NCBI GenBank assembly: GCA_009885995.1
Contig: VFJQ01000089.1
Coordinates: forward strand, 1 to 54,561
Direction: 5' to 3'
Source: Verrucomicrobiota bacterium
GTDB taxonomy: Bacteria; Verrucomicrobiota; Verrucomicrobiia; Chthoniobacterales; Chthoniobacteraceae
Length of the DNA: 54,561 bases
Translations under genes and position numbers: made by a program
Shown: in pieces, positions 1-9,056 of the stretch
Position numbering within the stretch: position 1 is the stretch's first letter
How the letters are laid out: the number at the start of each line of letters is the position of its first letter
The notes under the pieces: generated by a model
Database searches by the model: none
What the model saw: only the letters and a program-made list of their open reading frames with translations
Told to the model about the DNA's origin: nothing

Positions 1-1
1 A

Positions 2-2920
2 TCGTGGACTGACGACCACGCCACTGACGCCGGTGCGTCTCGCTTCCTGACGCAGGCGACCTTCGGGCCGAACACCACCGACATTGCGGCCTTGAAGGCG
101 ATGGCGAGCTACGAGGCGTGGATCGACGACCAGTTCAGCAAGTCTGCGACGCAGCACCTGCCGGAAGTTTTGGCGCGTGAGATCGCCGATGTCTTCGGAC
201 CGTTCGATGTGAAGGTGACCTTCAACACGTGGTGGAAGAACTCGATGACGGCGGATGATCAGCTCCGGCAGCGGGTGGCCTTCGCGCTGAGCGAAATCCA
301 CGTCGTATCCGGCCAGGGACCGCTGGAGGATAACTCCCGCGCCATCTCCGACTTCTACGACACGCTGCTGGACCATGCCTTCGGCAACTTCGGCAATATC
401 CTCAAGAACACCACGCTGACGCCGGCCATGGGTCGCTATCTCGATATGCTCGGGAACGACAAGCCGGATCAATCGGTCGGTCGAATCCCGAACGAAAACT
501 ACGCCCGCGAGATCAAGCAGCTCTTCTCGATCGGTCTCTATCGGATGTGGCCGGATGGCACCTTGATGTTGAATCAAGACGACTCGCCGATCGACACCTA
601 CACGCAGCGCGAGATCGTGGGTCTGTCTCACGTCTTTACCGGCTGGTATTATGGGTATGACGGCGATTTCCGCACGGCGATGAATGCAACAGCCAACTGG
701 ACGCGGCCAATGCGCGAGGTTCCTGCCCGGCATTACACGGGGCCGAAGCGGGTCTTGAACAACGAAGTGCTGCCGGGCCTGACCTCCGTGGGTGGCCAGC
801 CGCTCGATCCGTTTGCGACGCACGTGAGCACCACCTACAACGATCCGACTTATCAGGCTCTGCCGGCTCTGGAGAACGACGCCGTGCATGACATGCTCTT
901 CAATCATCCGAACACCGGGCCGTTCATCTGCCGCCAGCTCATCCAGCGCATGGTGACGAGCAACCCGTCGCGCGATTATCTTTATCGTGTGGTGCAGAAG
1001 TTCAATGACCACGGGGATGTGGCGCAATATGGTGCGGAGCGACGCGGCAGCATGAAGGCCGTCATCAAAGCCATCCTGCTCGATTACGAAGCCCGCAGCA
1101 CCGCCGAGATCACCAAACCAGCCTATGGCAAGCAGCGCGAGCCGATCATGCGTGTCGCCAATGCCGCGCGCGCCTTCCGGCCCGCTAGCGTCGGCGGAAC
1201 CTACACGCAGACTGGAAGCAACACGATCGAGATCAATACGGGATCTACTCCGCATCTCGTTCAAGCGGGTAACAATGTATTTCTCGAATGCACGGACGCC
1301 ACTACACCCACCGCCCAACCGGCCCTTACGTCGGGAACCTATACGGTTCTATCGAGCCCTGCGCCGACCACCTCGGCCCCGTATAAATATTACATCAATG
1401 CCCCAGGCTGGCTGCTCTGCACGTATTCACAGACCGGCGGATCGAACGTCATGACGATCACGACGGTAGGCAACGCCACGCATTCCTTGCCTGGCGTGAA
1501 CGCAAATCAGCCCAGTCTGCCGTCCGCCAACTGGGGGCAGGCGTATTTCGATTTCACCAGCGGAACCGCGAACGGGTTGGTCAGCTTTGACCAAACAGTT
1601 CTGACGGTTGCATCATCGAGTTCCTATGATACCCCAAGCACCGTCGGGAATACGGATACGGTGGGCACCACGGCTGGAAGCACAAATGGCACTCATTCCT
1701 TCACGATCACCGCACCGGATACGACGGCGCGCAGTGGTAATGTCATGATCTCGCGTTTTCCGGGCTCCTACTCATGCACGGGTGCGGGCGGAGTCATCAC
1801 CATCGACACAGCTTATGGCGGCATCGGCACGTTCGGTGCCATGGCAGACCACGGTCTTTCCGTGGGCAATACCGTGTTCCTCAATTTCACCGGTTCGCGG
1901 GATACCACCTCTTTCGTTGAAACCTCGACGGAGAACGACATCGCTTACACCATCGTTAGCGTTCCCGACCCGAACACCTTTACAGTCACCGCTCGGAGTC
2001 AGCCCAACGCTGCGATGAACAGTGACAACCAGGTGGTCATCTTCCCGCTCCTGCCGCAGCCGATGACGCGAAACGGCACGGTCAACACGCGCCAGGGAAC
2101 TTACACCATGGAGAACACAGACTTGGAATTGTCGCAGACGCCGTTGAACTCGCCCACGGTGTTCAATTACTTCCTGCCCGACTACAAGTATGCGGGCACG
2201 CTGGCCTCGCAGGGCATCACCACGCCGGAGTTCCAGCTCACGGCGGAAACGAGCGCGGTTCGCCAGGCGAACTACCTCTACAATGGCGTCTTCGGCTCAG
2301 GCAATACGAACGGGACCAGCAGCTTCAACAACGGAAACCACGCGCTGGTCATGGATCTCGGCCAGTGGATGGGCCTTGCGGTGAACACCGCCGGAACCGT
2401 GGGCGCAGTGCTCGGTGCTGGGCCGCAGACCGGCCAGGCCTGGACGAGCAATGCCAACCTGCCGACGCTGATCGATCGCCTGAATACTCTACTGCTCGCC
2501 GGGCAACTGGATACCAATGGCAAGGCGGTCATCCAGAAGTTCCTCTTTCGGACGATCAGCAGCGTCACGACCGCGCCCAGCGGCGGTTGCACCTTCAACT
2601 CCACGGCCCACGGTTTGAACGCGGGGGACACGATCACGATCAGTGGCATCACGGGCGGGACCTACGCAAACGCCGACACCGATGGCAACGGCACGTTCCT
2701 GGTGTCGGCGACGGGTCTCACCGCGAACGCATTCAAGCTGAGGAACACCGCGAACACGTTGGACCTCAACTGCCTTGCGACGCCCGGCACACTCACCGGC
2801 GCGCACTACTCACCCATTGTCTACAACAACTCCGGGCCTTCTACGACGGAGATTCGGGATCGCTTGCGAGCCATTCTCCACTTCATCCTCACCAGTCCCG
2901 ATTACACCATCCAGCGATAA
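2..2920 (+). CDS. DUF1800 family protein, 5'-truncated by the window edge
   Basis: The frame is open from base 2, and residues before the first ATG (base 92) already read like the family N-terminus (ASRFLTQATFGP), so the true start lies left of the window. 972 residues are visible. Family hallmarks are ENYAREIKQLFSIGLY (about bases 500-540) and YTQREIVGLSHVFTGW (about 600-645). Roughly bases 1190-2050 and 2550-2810 are Thr/Ser/Gly-rich beta-type sequence that interrupts the usual compact domain, probably inserted adhesin-like modules. The DUF1501 gene follows after 5 bp, the usual partner of DUF1800 in Verrucomicrobiota and Planctomycetota. DUF1800 proteins are thought to be exported; no biochemical role can be assigned. 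The family call is firm. Confidence 0.9.
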   Translation, partial: SWTDDHATDAGASRFLTQATFGPNTTDIAALKAMASYEAWIDDQFSKSATQHLPEVLAREIADVFGPFDVKVTFNTWWKNSMTADDQLRQRVAFALSEIHVVSGQGPLEDNSRAISDFYDTLLDHAFGNFGNILKNTTLTPAMGRYLDMLGNDKPDQSVGRIPNENYAREIKQLFSIGLYRMWPDGTLMLNQDDSPIDTYTQREIVGLSHVFTGWYYGYDGDFRTAMNATANWTRPMREVPARHYTGPKRVLNNEVLPGLTSVGGQPLDPFATHVSTTYNDPTYQALPALENDAVHDMLFNHPNTGPFICRQLIQRMVTSNPSRDYLYRVVQKFNDHGDVAQYGAERRGSMKAVIKAILLDYEARSTAEITKPAYGKQREPIMRVANAARAFRPASVGGTYTQTGSNTIEINTGSTPHLVQAGNNVFLECTDATTPTAQPALTSGTYTVLSSPAPTTSAPYKYYINAPGWLLCTYSQTGGSNVMTITTVGNATHSLPGVNANQPSLPSANWGQAYFDFTSGTANGLVSFDQTVLTVASSSSYDTPSTVGNTDTVGTTAGSTNGTHSFTITAPDTTARSGNVMISRFPGSYSCTGAGGVITIDTAYGGIGTFGAMADHGLSVGNTVFLNFTGSRDTTSFVETSTENDIAYTIVSVPDPNTFTVTARSQPNAAMNSDNQVVIFPLLPQPMTRNGTVNTRQGTYTMENTDLELSQTPLNSPTVFNYFLPDYKYAGTLASQGITTPEFQLTAETSAVRQANYLYNGVFGSGNTNGTSSFNNGNHALVMDLGQWMGLAVNTAGTVGAVLGAGPQTGQAWTSNANLPTLIDRLNTLLLAGQLDTNGKAVIQKFLFRTISSVTTAPSGGCTFNSTAHGLNAGDTITISGITGGTYANADTDGNGTFLVSATGLTANAFKLRNTANTLDLNCLATPGTLTGAHYSPIVYNNSGPSTTEIRDRLRAILHFILTSPDYTIQR

Positions 2921-2925
2921 GTCCT

Positions 2926-4488
2926 ATGAGCGAAGACAAATATCCCAATCTCACCAAACGTCGGGACTTTTTCCGACAGGCCTCCTGTGCCGCGGTCGGC
3001 ACCTGGGCTCTCAAGAGCACCATCCGTGACCTGCGGATGATCAATGCCGCCATGGCGGTGAACAATGTGTCAGGTTACAAAGCGCTGGTCTGCCTGTTCC
3101 TGGGCGGCGGCAACGATTCGAACAACTGGATCGTGCCGACGGACTCGACCACCATCGCCGACTACACCTCGATCCGGGGCAATCTTGCGCTGCCGCAGGC
3201 CTCGCTGCTTCCGCTTTATCAAGCCGGAACCTCGGGTGCCGCCTATACGGATGCCGCTGGTCACACCTACGGTTTTCATCCGAGCTGCCCGGGCCTCCAG
3301 ACGCTCTTCGGTGAGGACAAACTCGCAGCGGTGATGAATGTCGGCACGCTCGTGCGCCCGACGACTCGCGCGCAATACACGGGCTCGAACACGAAGTTCT
3401 ATCAACCGCCGCAGCTTTTCTCGCACAGCGACCAGGTGACGCAGTGGCAGACCTCGATCCCCGATGTGCCGCCGACGACCGGCTGGGGGGGACGTGTGGC
3501 CGATATCCTCAATGCCACCGCCAACCCCAATGGTGATATCTCGATGTCGGTTTCGCTTAACGGGGCGAATACCTTCGAGATCGGGAACCTCGTTGCTCAA
3601 TATCATGTCGCGACCACGGGCGCGATTGTCCTCACAGGTAACGGCACGGGTAGTAACGGTGGCGGTCGATTGGGGAAAAATGAAATTCGACAGAGAGCGC
3701 TCAAAGACATCCTGAATCCACCCAGCCCCCACGTCAACCTCCAGCGGACGGCCTACGCCGACGTGCTCGATAACGCGATCGAAGTCGGTGATGCCCTGAA
3801 CGCCAACATCTCGGCTACCGTCGAGGTGGCCCAAGGGGGCACTTGGACGTGGAACACTCCATTTCCAACTAACGTCCCCGGCACCAACACGGCTTCTGGC
3901 CTTTCTGCTCAACTCAAGATGATCGCGCGGCTGATTCAGGCGCGGGGAAATGCGTTGGTTCCGGAGATAAACAAGTTCAACATGGCTCGGCAGATCTTCT
4001 TCTGCTCGGTCGGCGGTTACGATACGCACACCTCGCAGGTCTTGGTGAACGGCGTGGATGATCCGACCAATGTCAACGGCGCCCACTACCGGCTTCTGGC
4101 CGAGGTCAACGCCTGTATGTTCGCGTTCCAGCGAGCCATGGAGCAGCTTGGCGTGTCGAACAATGTCACGACCTTCACCGCCAGCGACTTCTCCCGCACT
4201 CTGCCGACGAACAGCCAGGGCAGCGATCACGGCTGGGGCGCGCATCATTTCATCATGGGTGGCGCGGTCAGTGGTGGACAGACCTATGGGACGCTGCCGA
4301 CCTTCGCCATCAATGGCCCGAACGACACCGGACTGGGACGCTGGATTCCGACCCTCGCGGTTGATCAGTATTCCGCCACGCTCGCGAGATGGTTTGGCCT
4401 CGACCAAAATTCGATTGAGTCGGTCTTCCCGAACCTCACCCGGTTCTCGGGCTCGTATGCCGGCGGGTATCTGGGCTTCATGGCTTAG
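2926..4488 (+). CDS. DUF1501 family protein with Tat signal
   Basis: 520 residues. The ATG at 2926 was chosen because it starts 5 bp after the DUF1800 stop and gives a twin-arginine signal (KRRDFFRQASCAAVG, residues 11-25); the open frame extends further upstream only as shadow of the previous gene. Family features include the FLGGGNDSNNWIVP segment near residue 60, the SVGGYDTHTSQ motif near residue 365, and the SDHGWGAHHFIMGG segment near 430. These resemble the alkaline-phosphatase/sulfatase-like fold with metal-binding Asp/His positions. The Tat signal implies folded export to the periplasm. It is probably co-transcribed with DUF1800 and may act in the same envelope complex; the substrate is unknown. 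Confidence 0.92.
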   Translation: MSEDKYPNLTKRRDFFRQASCAAVGTWALKSTIRDLRMINAAMAVNNVSGYKALVCLFLGGGNDSNNWIVPTDSTTIADYTSIRGNLALPQASLLPLYQAGTSGAAYTDAAGHTYGFHPSCPGLQTLFGEDKLAAVMNVGTLVRPTTRAQYTGSNTKFYQPPQLFSHSDQVTQWQTSIPDVPPTTGWGGRVADILNATANPNGDISMSVSLNGANTFEIGNLVAQYHVATTGAIVLTGNGTGSNGGGRLGKNEIRQRALKDILNPPSPHVNLQRTAYADVLDNAIEVGDALNANISATVEVAQGGTWTWNTPFPTNVPGTNTASGLSAQLKMIARLIQARGNALVPEINKFNMARQIFFCSVGGYDTHTSQVLVNGVDDPTNVNGAHYRLLAEVNACMFAFQRAMEQLGVSNNVTTFTASDFSRTLPTNSQGSDHGWGAHHFIMGGAVSGGQTYGTLPTFAINGPNDTGLGRWIPTLAVDQYSATLARWFGLDQNSIESVFPNLTRFSGSYAGGYLGFMA

Positions 4489-4545
4489 GGCCGTGTTCTC
4501 AGAAATCTGCCCGGTGGCAGCGCCTGAAAAAGACTGCCGGACATC

Positions 4546-5193
4546 ATGAAACTCCGCGCACTCTTCGTTCTGGCCATCGTGTTGTTGGCGTGTGCGGGGG
4601 CCTTGTGGCTATGGCCGACGGGAGGCGAAAGCCTCGCTCCTGTCGCTCCCGTCGCGCGCCCAGCGACGACCAGCCCGGCTCCATCCTCTAGCGCATCGGT
4701 TTCGCCGACGCCCAAACCCAGTGTTGTGCCCGCTGCCGCCACGCCGGAGCCTCTGGTGCCCGCCGAGCCGGTTCGCATCGCCAGTGCGGTGATGCCGGGT
4801 CAGCCTATCGTGCGTTCCACTCCGGCACCTGCGACACCTGCAGCCAAGGGTGCGGCCGCTCCGGCGGCGGCTCCGATCAGTGCCAAGCAAACGGAGAAGG
4901 AAGGTGCTCGTGAGATGGAGGATGTGCGCTCGATGTTTCGAGATTTCCATACGCGCCTCGGGGAAAATCCAGTTGGCTCCAATGCGGAGATCATGAAGGC
5001 CGTGATGGGCGGAAATTCGGCGGGCGCCAGGCTCGGCCCCCCGCTTGGGCAGGAGCTCAACGGCGACGGGGAGCTAGTGGACCGCTGGGGCACGCCTTAC
5101 TTTTTCCACCAACTCGCGAAGGACAAGATGGAGGTCCGTTCAGCCGGCCCCGACCTGCGGATGTGGACGACGGACGATCTCGTCACCAAGTGA
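4546..5193 (+). CDS. Membrane-anchored protein with pseudopilin-G-like C-terminus
   Basis: 215 residues. A hydrophobic segment at residues 5-22 (LFVLAIVLLACAGALWLW) acts as signal or anchor. Residues 25-115 form an Ala/Pro/Ser-rich linker. The C-terminal 75 residues (LGENPVGSNAEIMKAVMGG, then GELVDRWGTPYFFHQL and RSAGPDLRMWTTDDLV) resemble the C-terminal half of type II secretion major pseudopilins, where a D.WG.PY...SAGPD..T.DD pattern forms the calcium loop. The N-terminal prepilin motif (GFTLIE) is absent, so this is not a pilin itself. It lies 57 bp after the DUF1501 gene on the same strand. The function is unknown; the C-terminal resemblance is from recognition, not alignment. Confidence 0.8.
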   Translation: MKLRALFVLAIVLLACAGALWLWPTGGESLAPVAPVARPATTSPAPSSSASVSPTPKPSVVPAAATPEPLVPAEPVRIASAVMPGQPIVRSTPAPATPAAKGAAAPAAAPISAKQTEKEGAREMEDVRSMFRDFHTRLGENPVGSNAEIMKAVMGGNSAGARLGPPLGQELNGDGELVDRWGTPYFFHQLAKDKMEVRSAGPDLRMWTTDDLVTK

Positions 5194-5196
5194 TCG

Positions 5197-5333
5197 TAGC
5201 GGCGACGCCTCGTCGCCGGAAGTGCTCGCGGCGCCCCGCCGCGGTTTCTCGCGACCCCACCATTCGGTGCACTCCAGCCGGCGTCGAGGCGCCGCCGGAA
5301 CTTCCTGCGACGAGGGCGTCGCAGCTACTGCAC
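5197..5333. repeat. Long imperfect inverted repeat (REP-like family A)
   Basis: The space between two convergent genes is almost wholly a palindrome with arms near 50 bp. The left arm starts GTAGCGGCGACGCCTCGTCG and the reverse complement of the right arm starts GTAGCTGCGACGCCCTCGTC; a second matching block (GGAAGT..., then GGCGCC) follows in both arms. It includes the stop codon of the minus-strand gene at 5325. Related half-sites occur at 17003-17114 and, inside a gene, at 20201-20264. It could act as a bidirectional RNA hairpin for the convergent transcripts, but the relatedness of the copies suggests a dispersed palindromic element. Confidence 0.75.
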
Positions 5334-6593
5334 GTTCACGTTGAAGGGCGCGAAGAGCATCTTCCCGCCGATCAAGACCTGACAATACATCCGGATGAAG
5401 CCGGCTTTGGGCGGGAAGAACTGGAAGCCCAGCGCAGGGCCGCCGCGTGCTTCCGGGATGAGGATGTCGCCGCCGGCTGGGTGCAAATGCACGACGGTCT
5501 GGTAGTCGCCGTAGAAGCCGACGAGGTGGGCGAAGGCGTGCATCGCCGGTTCGAGAGTTTTCACGGGCTGGCCGTTGGCGTCGGTGATGGTGACGGCCAT
5601 CTTCCGGGTCTGGCCCGTGATGATTGGGATGTGGTTCCCGCCGGTGAGCGTGAGCGCGAACTGGTAGCCGTCCACGGTGGAGGTGAAAGTGCTCGCCGTT
5701 TCCTGCACCGGGTCGGGTTTGCCGGGTGAGGGGAGGTCGGTATTGGGCAGCTCCTGCACGCCTGTGGCGCTCGGGACGAGGTCGGCCCAGATGCGGTAAG
5801 GCGATGTCTTCCGAGGTGTGAAGGAGAAGGTGTATTCGCCCGGAGTGCTGGTCGCGACCGGGTGCTCGTGGTGGTAGTCGCCGAGGCTCGGGTCTTCGAT
5901 CAGAAGATGGATCGGCTCGGTGTGCATGACCACCAGATCGCTGGTGAGGACTGGCTTCTTGTCTTTGTGCGTGAGGCGCACCTTCACCTCCACCTTCCTG
6001 CCCGCCTCGATCGGGGCGCTCGGGGTCGCCGTCAGGGAGATCGAAGGCTCTCCCGGTGCGGTGTAGATGAAGCTGTAGGGGATGCGCCTCTTGAAGAGGC
6101 CCATGCCGCACTTTCCGCAAGGTGTCGCCTGCTTTGGGGAGACGAAGTCCGGGTGCATCGGGCAGAAGAAAATATCGCCCGCGATCACGTTGGGATCGTA
6201 GCCCTGGCCGAGCTCCTGAAGCAGTGTCTTGAGCGCCTTGAAGCCGTCTTCGGTGGCAGTCTGGTTGTTTTCCCCGCCAGTCCTCGCGACGGCCACCACC
6301 CAGCCGAGCGCCCGGGTCGTTTGCTGCGAAAGTTTCGCCGCTTCCTCCGGCGTCGTCGCGAACCGAGCGAGAGCCCGAAGAGCTGGGCTGCAAAGCGCAA
6401 TTTGCACCGGGATTTCAGCCAGCCGCTTTTCGCCGATGAGCTGCTCGACGTTGCTCGTCGAGAGTCGGATGACGTTCCATGCCTCGGGCACGCTCTTTGG
6501 GTCGAGGATGTTGCCGGGAAGGGGCACGTCGGCGCGGAGACCGAAGGTGAGGACGTGCAGGGCGAGAAGCGCGAGCGCGCAGTGGAGCCTCAC
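5325..6593 (-). CDS. Exported heavy-metal-binding-domain protein
   Basis: 422 residues with a GTG start at 6593, two bases after the stop of the upstream gene; no ATG gives a better signal peptide (residues 1-21, cut near LRA-DV). Residues 143-166 carry CPMHP (C144, H147) and CGKCGM (C159, C162), the signature of the heavy-metal-binding domain seen in copper-efflux P-type ATPases and CusB-like proteins. The rest (about 175-420) is beta-rich, with HTEPIHLLIEDPSL and FSFTPRKTSPYRIW segments like FixH/YtkA or copper-handling Ig-like domains, and His-rich stretches (DYHHEHP). It probably binds a metal in the periplasm. It is the last gene of the operon that starts with gspH; a link to secretion is not evident. 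Confidence 0.85.
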   Translation of the reverse strand: MRLHCALALLALHVLTFGLRADVPLPGNILDPKSVPEAWNVIRLSTSNVEQLIGEKRLAEIPVQIALCSPALRALARFATTPEEAAKLSQQTTRALGWVVAVARTGGENNQTATEDGFKALKTLLQELGQGYDPNVIAGDIFFCPMHPDFVSPKQATPCGKCGMGLFKRRIPYSFIYTAPGEPSISLTATPSAPIEAGRKVEVKVRLTHKDKKPVLTSDLVVMHTEPIHLLIEDPSLGDYHHEHPVATSTPGEYTFSFTPRKTSPYRIWADLVPSATGVQELPNTDLPSPGKPDPVQETASTFTSTVDGYQFALTLTGGNHIPIITGQTRKMAVTITDANGQPVKTLEPAMHAFAHLVGFYGDYQTVVHLHPAGGDILIPEARGGPALGFQFFPPKAGFIRMYCQVLIGGKMLFAPFNVNVQ

Positions 6594-6595
6594 GG

Positions 6596-7294
6596 TTACT
6601 GATTGCTGGGGATGACTCGGATGCGCTGGCGGCTGTTAGCGGGCGCTGCATTCGGCCCCGCCGGCTGTTGCGGAGGGAGGTTCGTCGGTCTCGGGATCGC
6701 CACCGGCGGCATGTTCGGTCGATTGATCGTGGTCGGCGGCCGAATGGCGCCGGGGCCCGCGGGCGCTGCGCCCGGCATCGTGGGTGGCTTCGGGCCGCCA
6801 GCCGGCTTTTGTTGCGCCGCCGGCATCGGTGCCGCGCTCGTGAAAGCCGCCTGATCCATCTCGATCATGGCAAACTCCGTCCCTTTCTTCACCGACGCCT
6901 TCGTCTTCCTCGGATCTTCGGACCATTCCAGCTTCACGAGCTGGTAGCCTTCGGGGTTCACCTCGCTGCCGAAAAGCTGGATCAGCGAGCCGGGCTGCGT
7001 GCGGTCCTTGATGATGACCCAGTCCTTCTCCTCGCCGGTCTGCTTGAACTTCGCGACGCTGCCCACGTAGAGATTCTGCGCCCAAGGGATCTTCTCTTCC
7101 TTCGGCGCCTCCGCGGTGGCGACGGCGAAGGGCGCCTCCGCCCGGAGCTTGTCGTAACGCGTTTCCAGAAAGGGTTCCGGCACCGCGGACGCGGCGGCGA
7201 GCGCACAGTTGGACGCGCTGACGAGGAGGAGCAGACGTGCAGTCATACGGAAAAGGGAAGCCGCATCGATCGGGGAGTCAATCCGGCGGTTCAT
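6596..7294 (-). CDS. Proline-rich exported protein at the end of the gsp operon
   Basis: 232 residues if started at the ATG at 7294, which overlaps the upstream stop as ATGA like the genes before it; a second ATG at 7246 (MTARLLLLVSASNCALA) gives a shorter signal peptide and 216 residues. After the signal, residues about 40-145 form a small beta-rich domain (YVGSVAKFKQ, WVIIKD, LIQLFGSEVNPEGYQLVKL). The tail from about 155 is a Pro/Ala/Gln linker ending RQRIRVIPSNQ. Position directly after the gspM-like gene suggests a periplasmic connector comparable in role to GspC or PilP. That is an inference from order and layout; no homology region was recognised. Confidence 0.8.
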   Translation of the reverse strand: MNRRIDSPIDAASLFRMTARLLLLVSASNCALAAASAVPEPFLETRYDKLRAEAPFAVATAEAPKEEKIPWAQNLYVGSVAKFKQTGEEKDWVIIKDRTQPGSLIQLFGSEVNPEGYQLVKLEWSEDPRKTKASVKKGTEFAMIEMDQAAFTSAAPMPAAQQKPAGGPKPPTMPGAAPAGPGAIRPPTTINRPNMPPVAIPRPTNLPPQQPAGPNAAPANSRQRIRVIPSNQ

Positions 7295-7839
7295 TGCGTG
7301 ATGAACCACTGGGCCAGCTTGAACGTGCCGCTCACCTGCGTCTTGTCCTCCTTGTCGAGCTGCAGCGTGGCTTTCTCGAAGACCAGGAAGCTCGTCGGCG
7401 ACTGCACGTCGTAGAGGAAGTTCACGAGTTCCTGCCATCGGCCTTTCACCGTGAAGCTCACGCTCACGGCCTGATACGCGTTCCGGCCGGCGGACTTCCC
7501 GGTGCCGTCGGCGATACCGATCTGCGCCTCCGTGGGCGTGAGCCCGCGCTTCTGTCCGATCTTTTTCACCCGCTCCAGCAGGTCCACGCCGGCGCTGTTC
7601 GCGTTGTCGAGCTTCGGCTGATTCTGGTTCAGCCACGCGTCTCGCTCCTCCCACAGTTCGCGCTCCGCGATCAGCGTCCGCATCGAGATGAGCGCGATCG
7701 TCTTCTCCGCGCGCTGCCGGGAAAGCTCGCGCTGGTGACCGAGGAAAATCTTCCCGAGGATAAACGTCGCCGCGACCGCCAGCAGGGTGCCGACGATGAA
7801 AGCGAGCGCGCGTTCGCGGGGATTCATCTGCATGCTCAT
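7291..7839 (-). CDS. GspM/PilO-like inner-membrane assembly protein
   Basis: 182 residues. The start chosen is the ATG at 7839, which overlaps the upstream stop (ATGA, 7836-7839); the open frame further upstream is shadow. One transmembrane helix lies near residues 10-32 (ALAFIVGTLLAVAATFILG), followed by a helical stretch (HQRELSRQRAEKTIALISMR...). A ferredoxin-like C-terminal half follows, with VSFTVKGRWQELVNFLYDVQ and FKLAQWFI typical of PilO/GspM. It follows the GspL-like gene, its expected partner in the inner-membrane platform of a type II secretion or type IV pilus machine. Confidence 0.82.
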   Translation of the reverse strand: MSMQMNPRERALAFIVGTLLAVAATFILGKIFLGHQRELSRQRAEKTIALISMRTLIAERELWEERDAWLNQNQPKLDNANSAGVDLLERVKKIGQKRGLTPTEAQIGIADGTGKSAGRNAYQAVSVSFTVKGRWQELVNFLYDVQSPTSFLVFEKATLQLDKEDKTQVSGTFKLAQWFITQ

Positions 7840-9056
7840 CGGCCGAAGACGGTGAACTTCACGCGGCCATCGTTGAGGATCTGCGGCGGCGGCGAGTCGA
7901 TCTTGGTGAAGCTCAAGCCGGGCTCCTTGCGCAGCTTGTCCGTGAACTCCGTCCACAGGTTTGCGCTCGGCGCCTCACACTCGATCTTGAAATTCTTCGG
8001 CCCGAACTCGAACAGCGTGAACTTCACCTCCTTCGACGGGAGATTCGCGAAGAGCAGGTTGAGCACTTCCACCGCCGATCGCCCCGGCTCGATCGCCGGC
8101 GCCAGGTCCTGCCACTTCGCCTGCCGGCTCTGCTGGAACTCCACGAGCGGCTGCGTCTGCGCGATCTGCCCATCGAGCGTCTGCACCTGCCGCTTCAGCC
8201 ACGCGAGGTAGAGGCACGCCAGCGCGATCCCGATGAGGTAAAGCATCGCCGCGACTTGCAGCCGTCCGCGCGTCTGGCCGCTCGATTGCAGCCGGCGCAC
8301 CTCTTCGAGCCACGGCGCGGGCACGAGGTTCGTCCTCGGTTCGGGCAGCACATCCTCGAACGAAAACACATCGACCGGGCGGCCGAGCTGGCTCGCCAGT
8401 TCATCGCGCAGCCCTCCGCAGGCCTGCTCGATGCGCACGCGCGCGAAGTCGGTCGGCACGCCTTCCATCTCCGCGCGCAGCAGCAGCGCCGGCAGTTGCG
8501 CGCTCACCGTCGCCGGGTCCGTGTGCGGCAGCGTCTGCGCGTAGCCGAGCTTGCCGTGCTCGCACACGGCGACGACGAGCTGGTCGTCCTCGGGCCACAG
8601 GCAGAGCACGGTTTCATCGAGCGGGCACGTCGCCGCGACGTGCTGGGCATACACGGTGACTTTCTCCGGGAAGATCGCCTTGCTCCGCAGCGGCTCGCAC
8701 AGCCGGTCGAGCTGCGAATGATTCGCCACGACGGAAAGCAGCGTCGATTCGCTGTCGGCCTGGTGGATCACATCGAAGTCCGAAGACACTTCATCGACGG
8801 AATACGGCAGCGTCTTCTCGAGTTGGAGCTGCACCATGCCGCTCAGCTCGTCGCGATCGATCGAGGGCAGCGTCATCCGCTCGAAGAGCGCGCTGGTGCA
8901 GGGCAGCGCGAGGTGGACCTGCGCCCCGGCGGGCAGTGCCGCCGCGGCATCGTCGAGCGCCTGGACCGACTGCATCTGCCCCGAAGGCAGCCGCACCCGC
9001 CACCCGGTGGCGCCGGGGAAAACGAGTGCTCTGCTTTGTCGGACGTTTTTTTTCAT
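7836..9056 (-). CDS. gspL: GspL/PilM-like assembly platform protein
   Basis: 406 residues from the ATG at 9056, which overlaps the gspK stop (ATGA, 9053-9056); a TTG three codons upstream also fits. The N-terminal 260 residues look like the actin-like cytoplasmic domain of GspL/PilM (DELSGMVQLQLEKTLPYSVDEV is the typical conserved segment near 75-95). One transmembrane helix lies near 268-288 (VAAMLYLIGIALACLYLAWL), then a periplasmic ferredoxin-like domain (EVKFTLFEFGPKNFKIECEA). This PilM-N-PilO-like fusion in one chain is the GspL layout. It should recruit the assembly ATPase GspE, whose gene is not in the window. Confidence 0.82.
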   Translation of the reverse strand: MKKNVRQSRALVFPGATGWRVRLPSGQMQSVQALDDAAAALPAGAQVHLALPCTSALFERMTLPSIDRDELSGMVQLQLEKTLPYSVDEVSSDFDVIHQADSESTLLSVVANHSQLDRLCEPLRSKAIFPEKVTVYAQHVAATCPLDETVLCLWPEDDQLVVAVCEHGKLGYAQTLPHTDPATVSAQLPALLLRAEMEGVPTDFARVRIEQACGGLRDELASQLGRPVDVFSFEDVLPEPRTNLVPAPWLEEVRRLQSSGQTRGRLQVAAMLYLIGIALACLYLAWLKRQVQTLDGQIAQTQPLVEFQQSRQAKWQDLAPAIEPGRSAVEVLNLLFANLPSKEVKFTLFEFGPKNFKIECEAPSANLWTEFTDKLRKEPGLSFTKIDSPPPQILNDGRVKFTVFGR

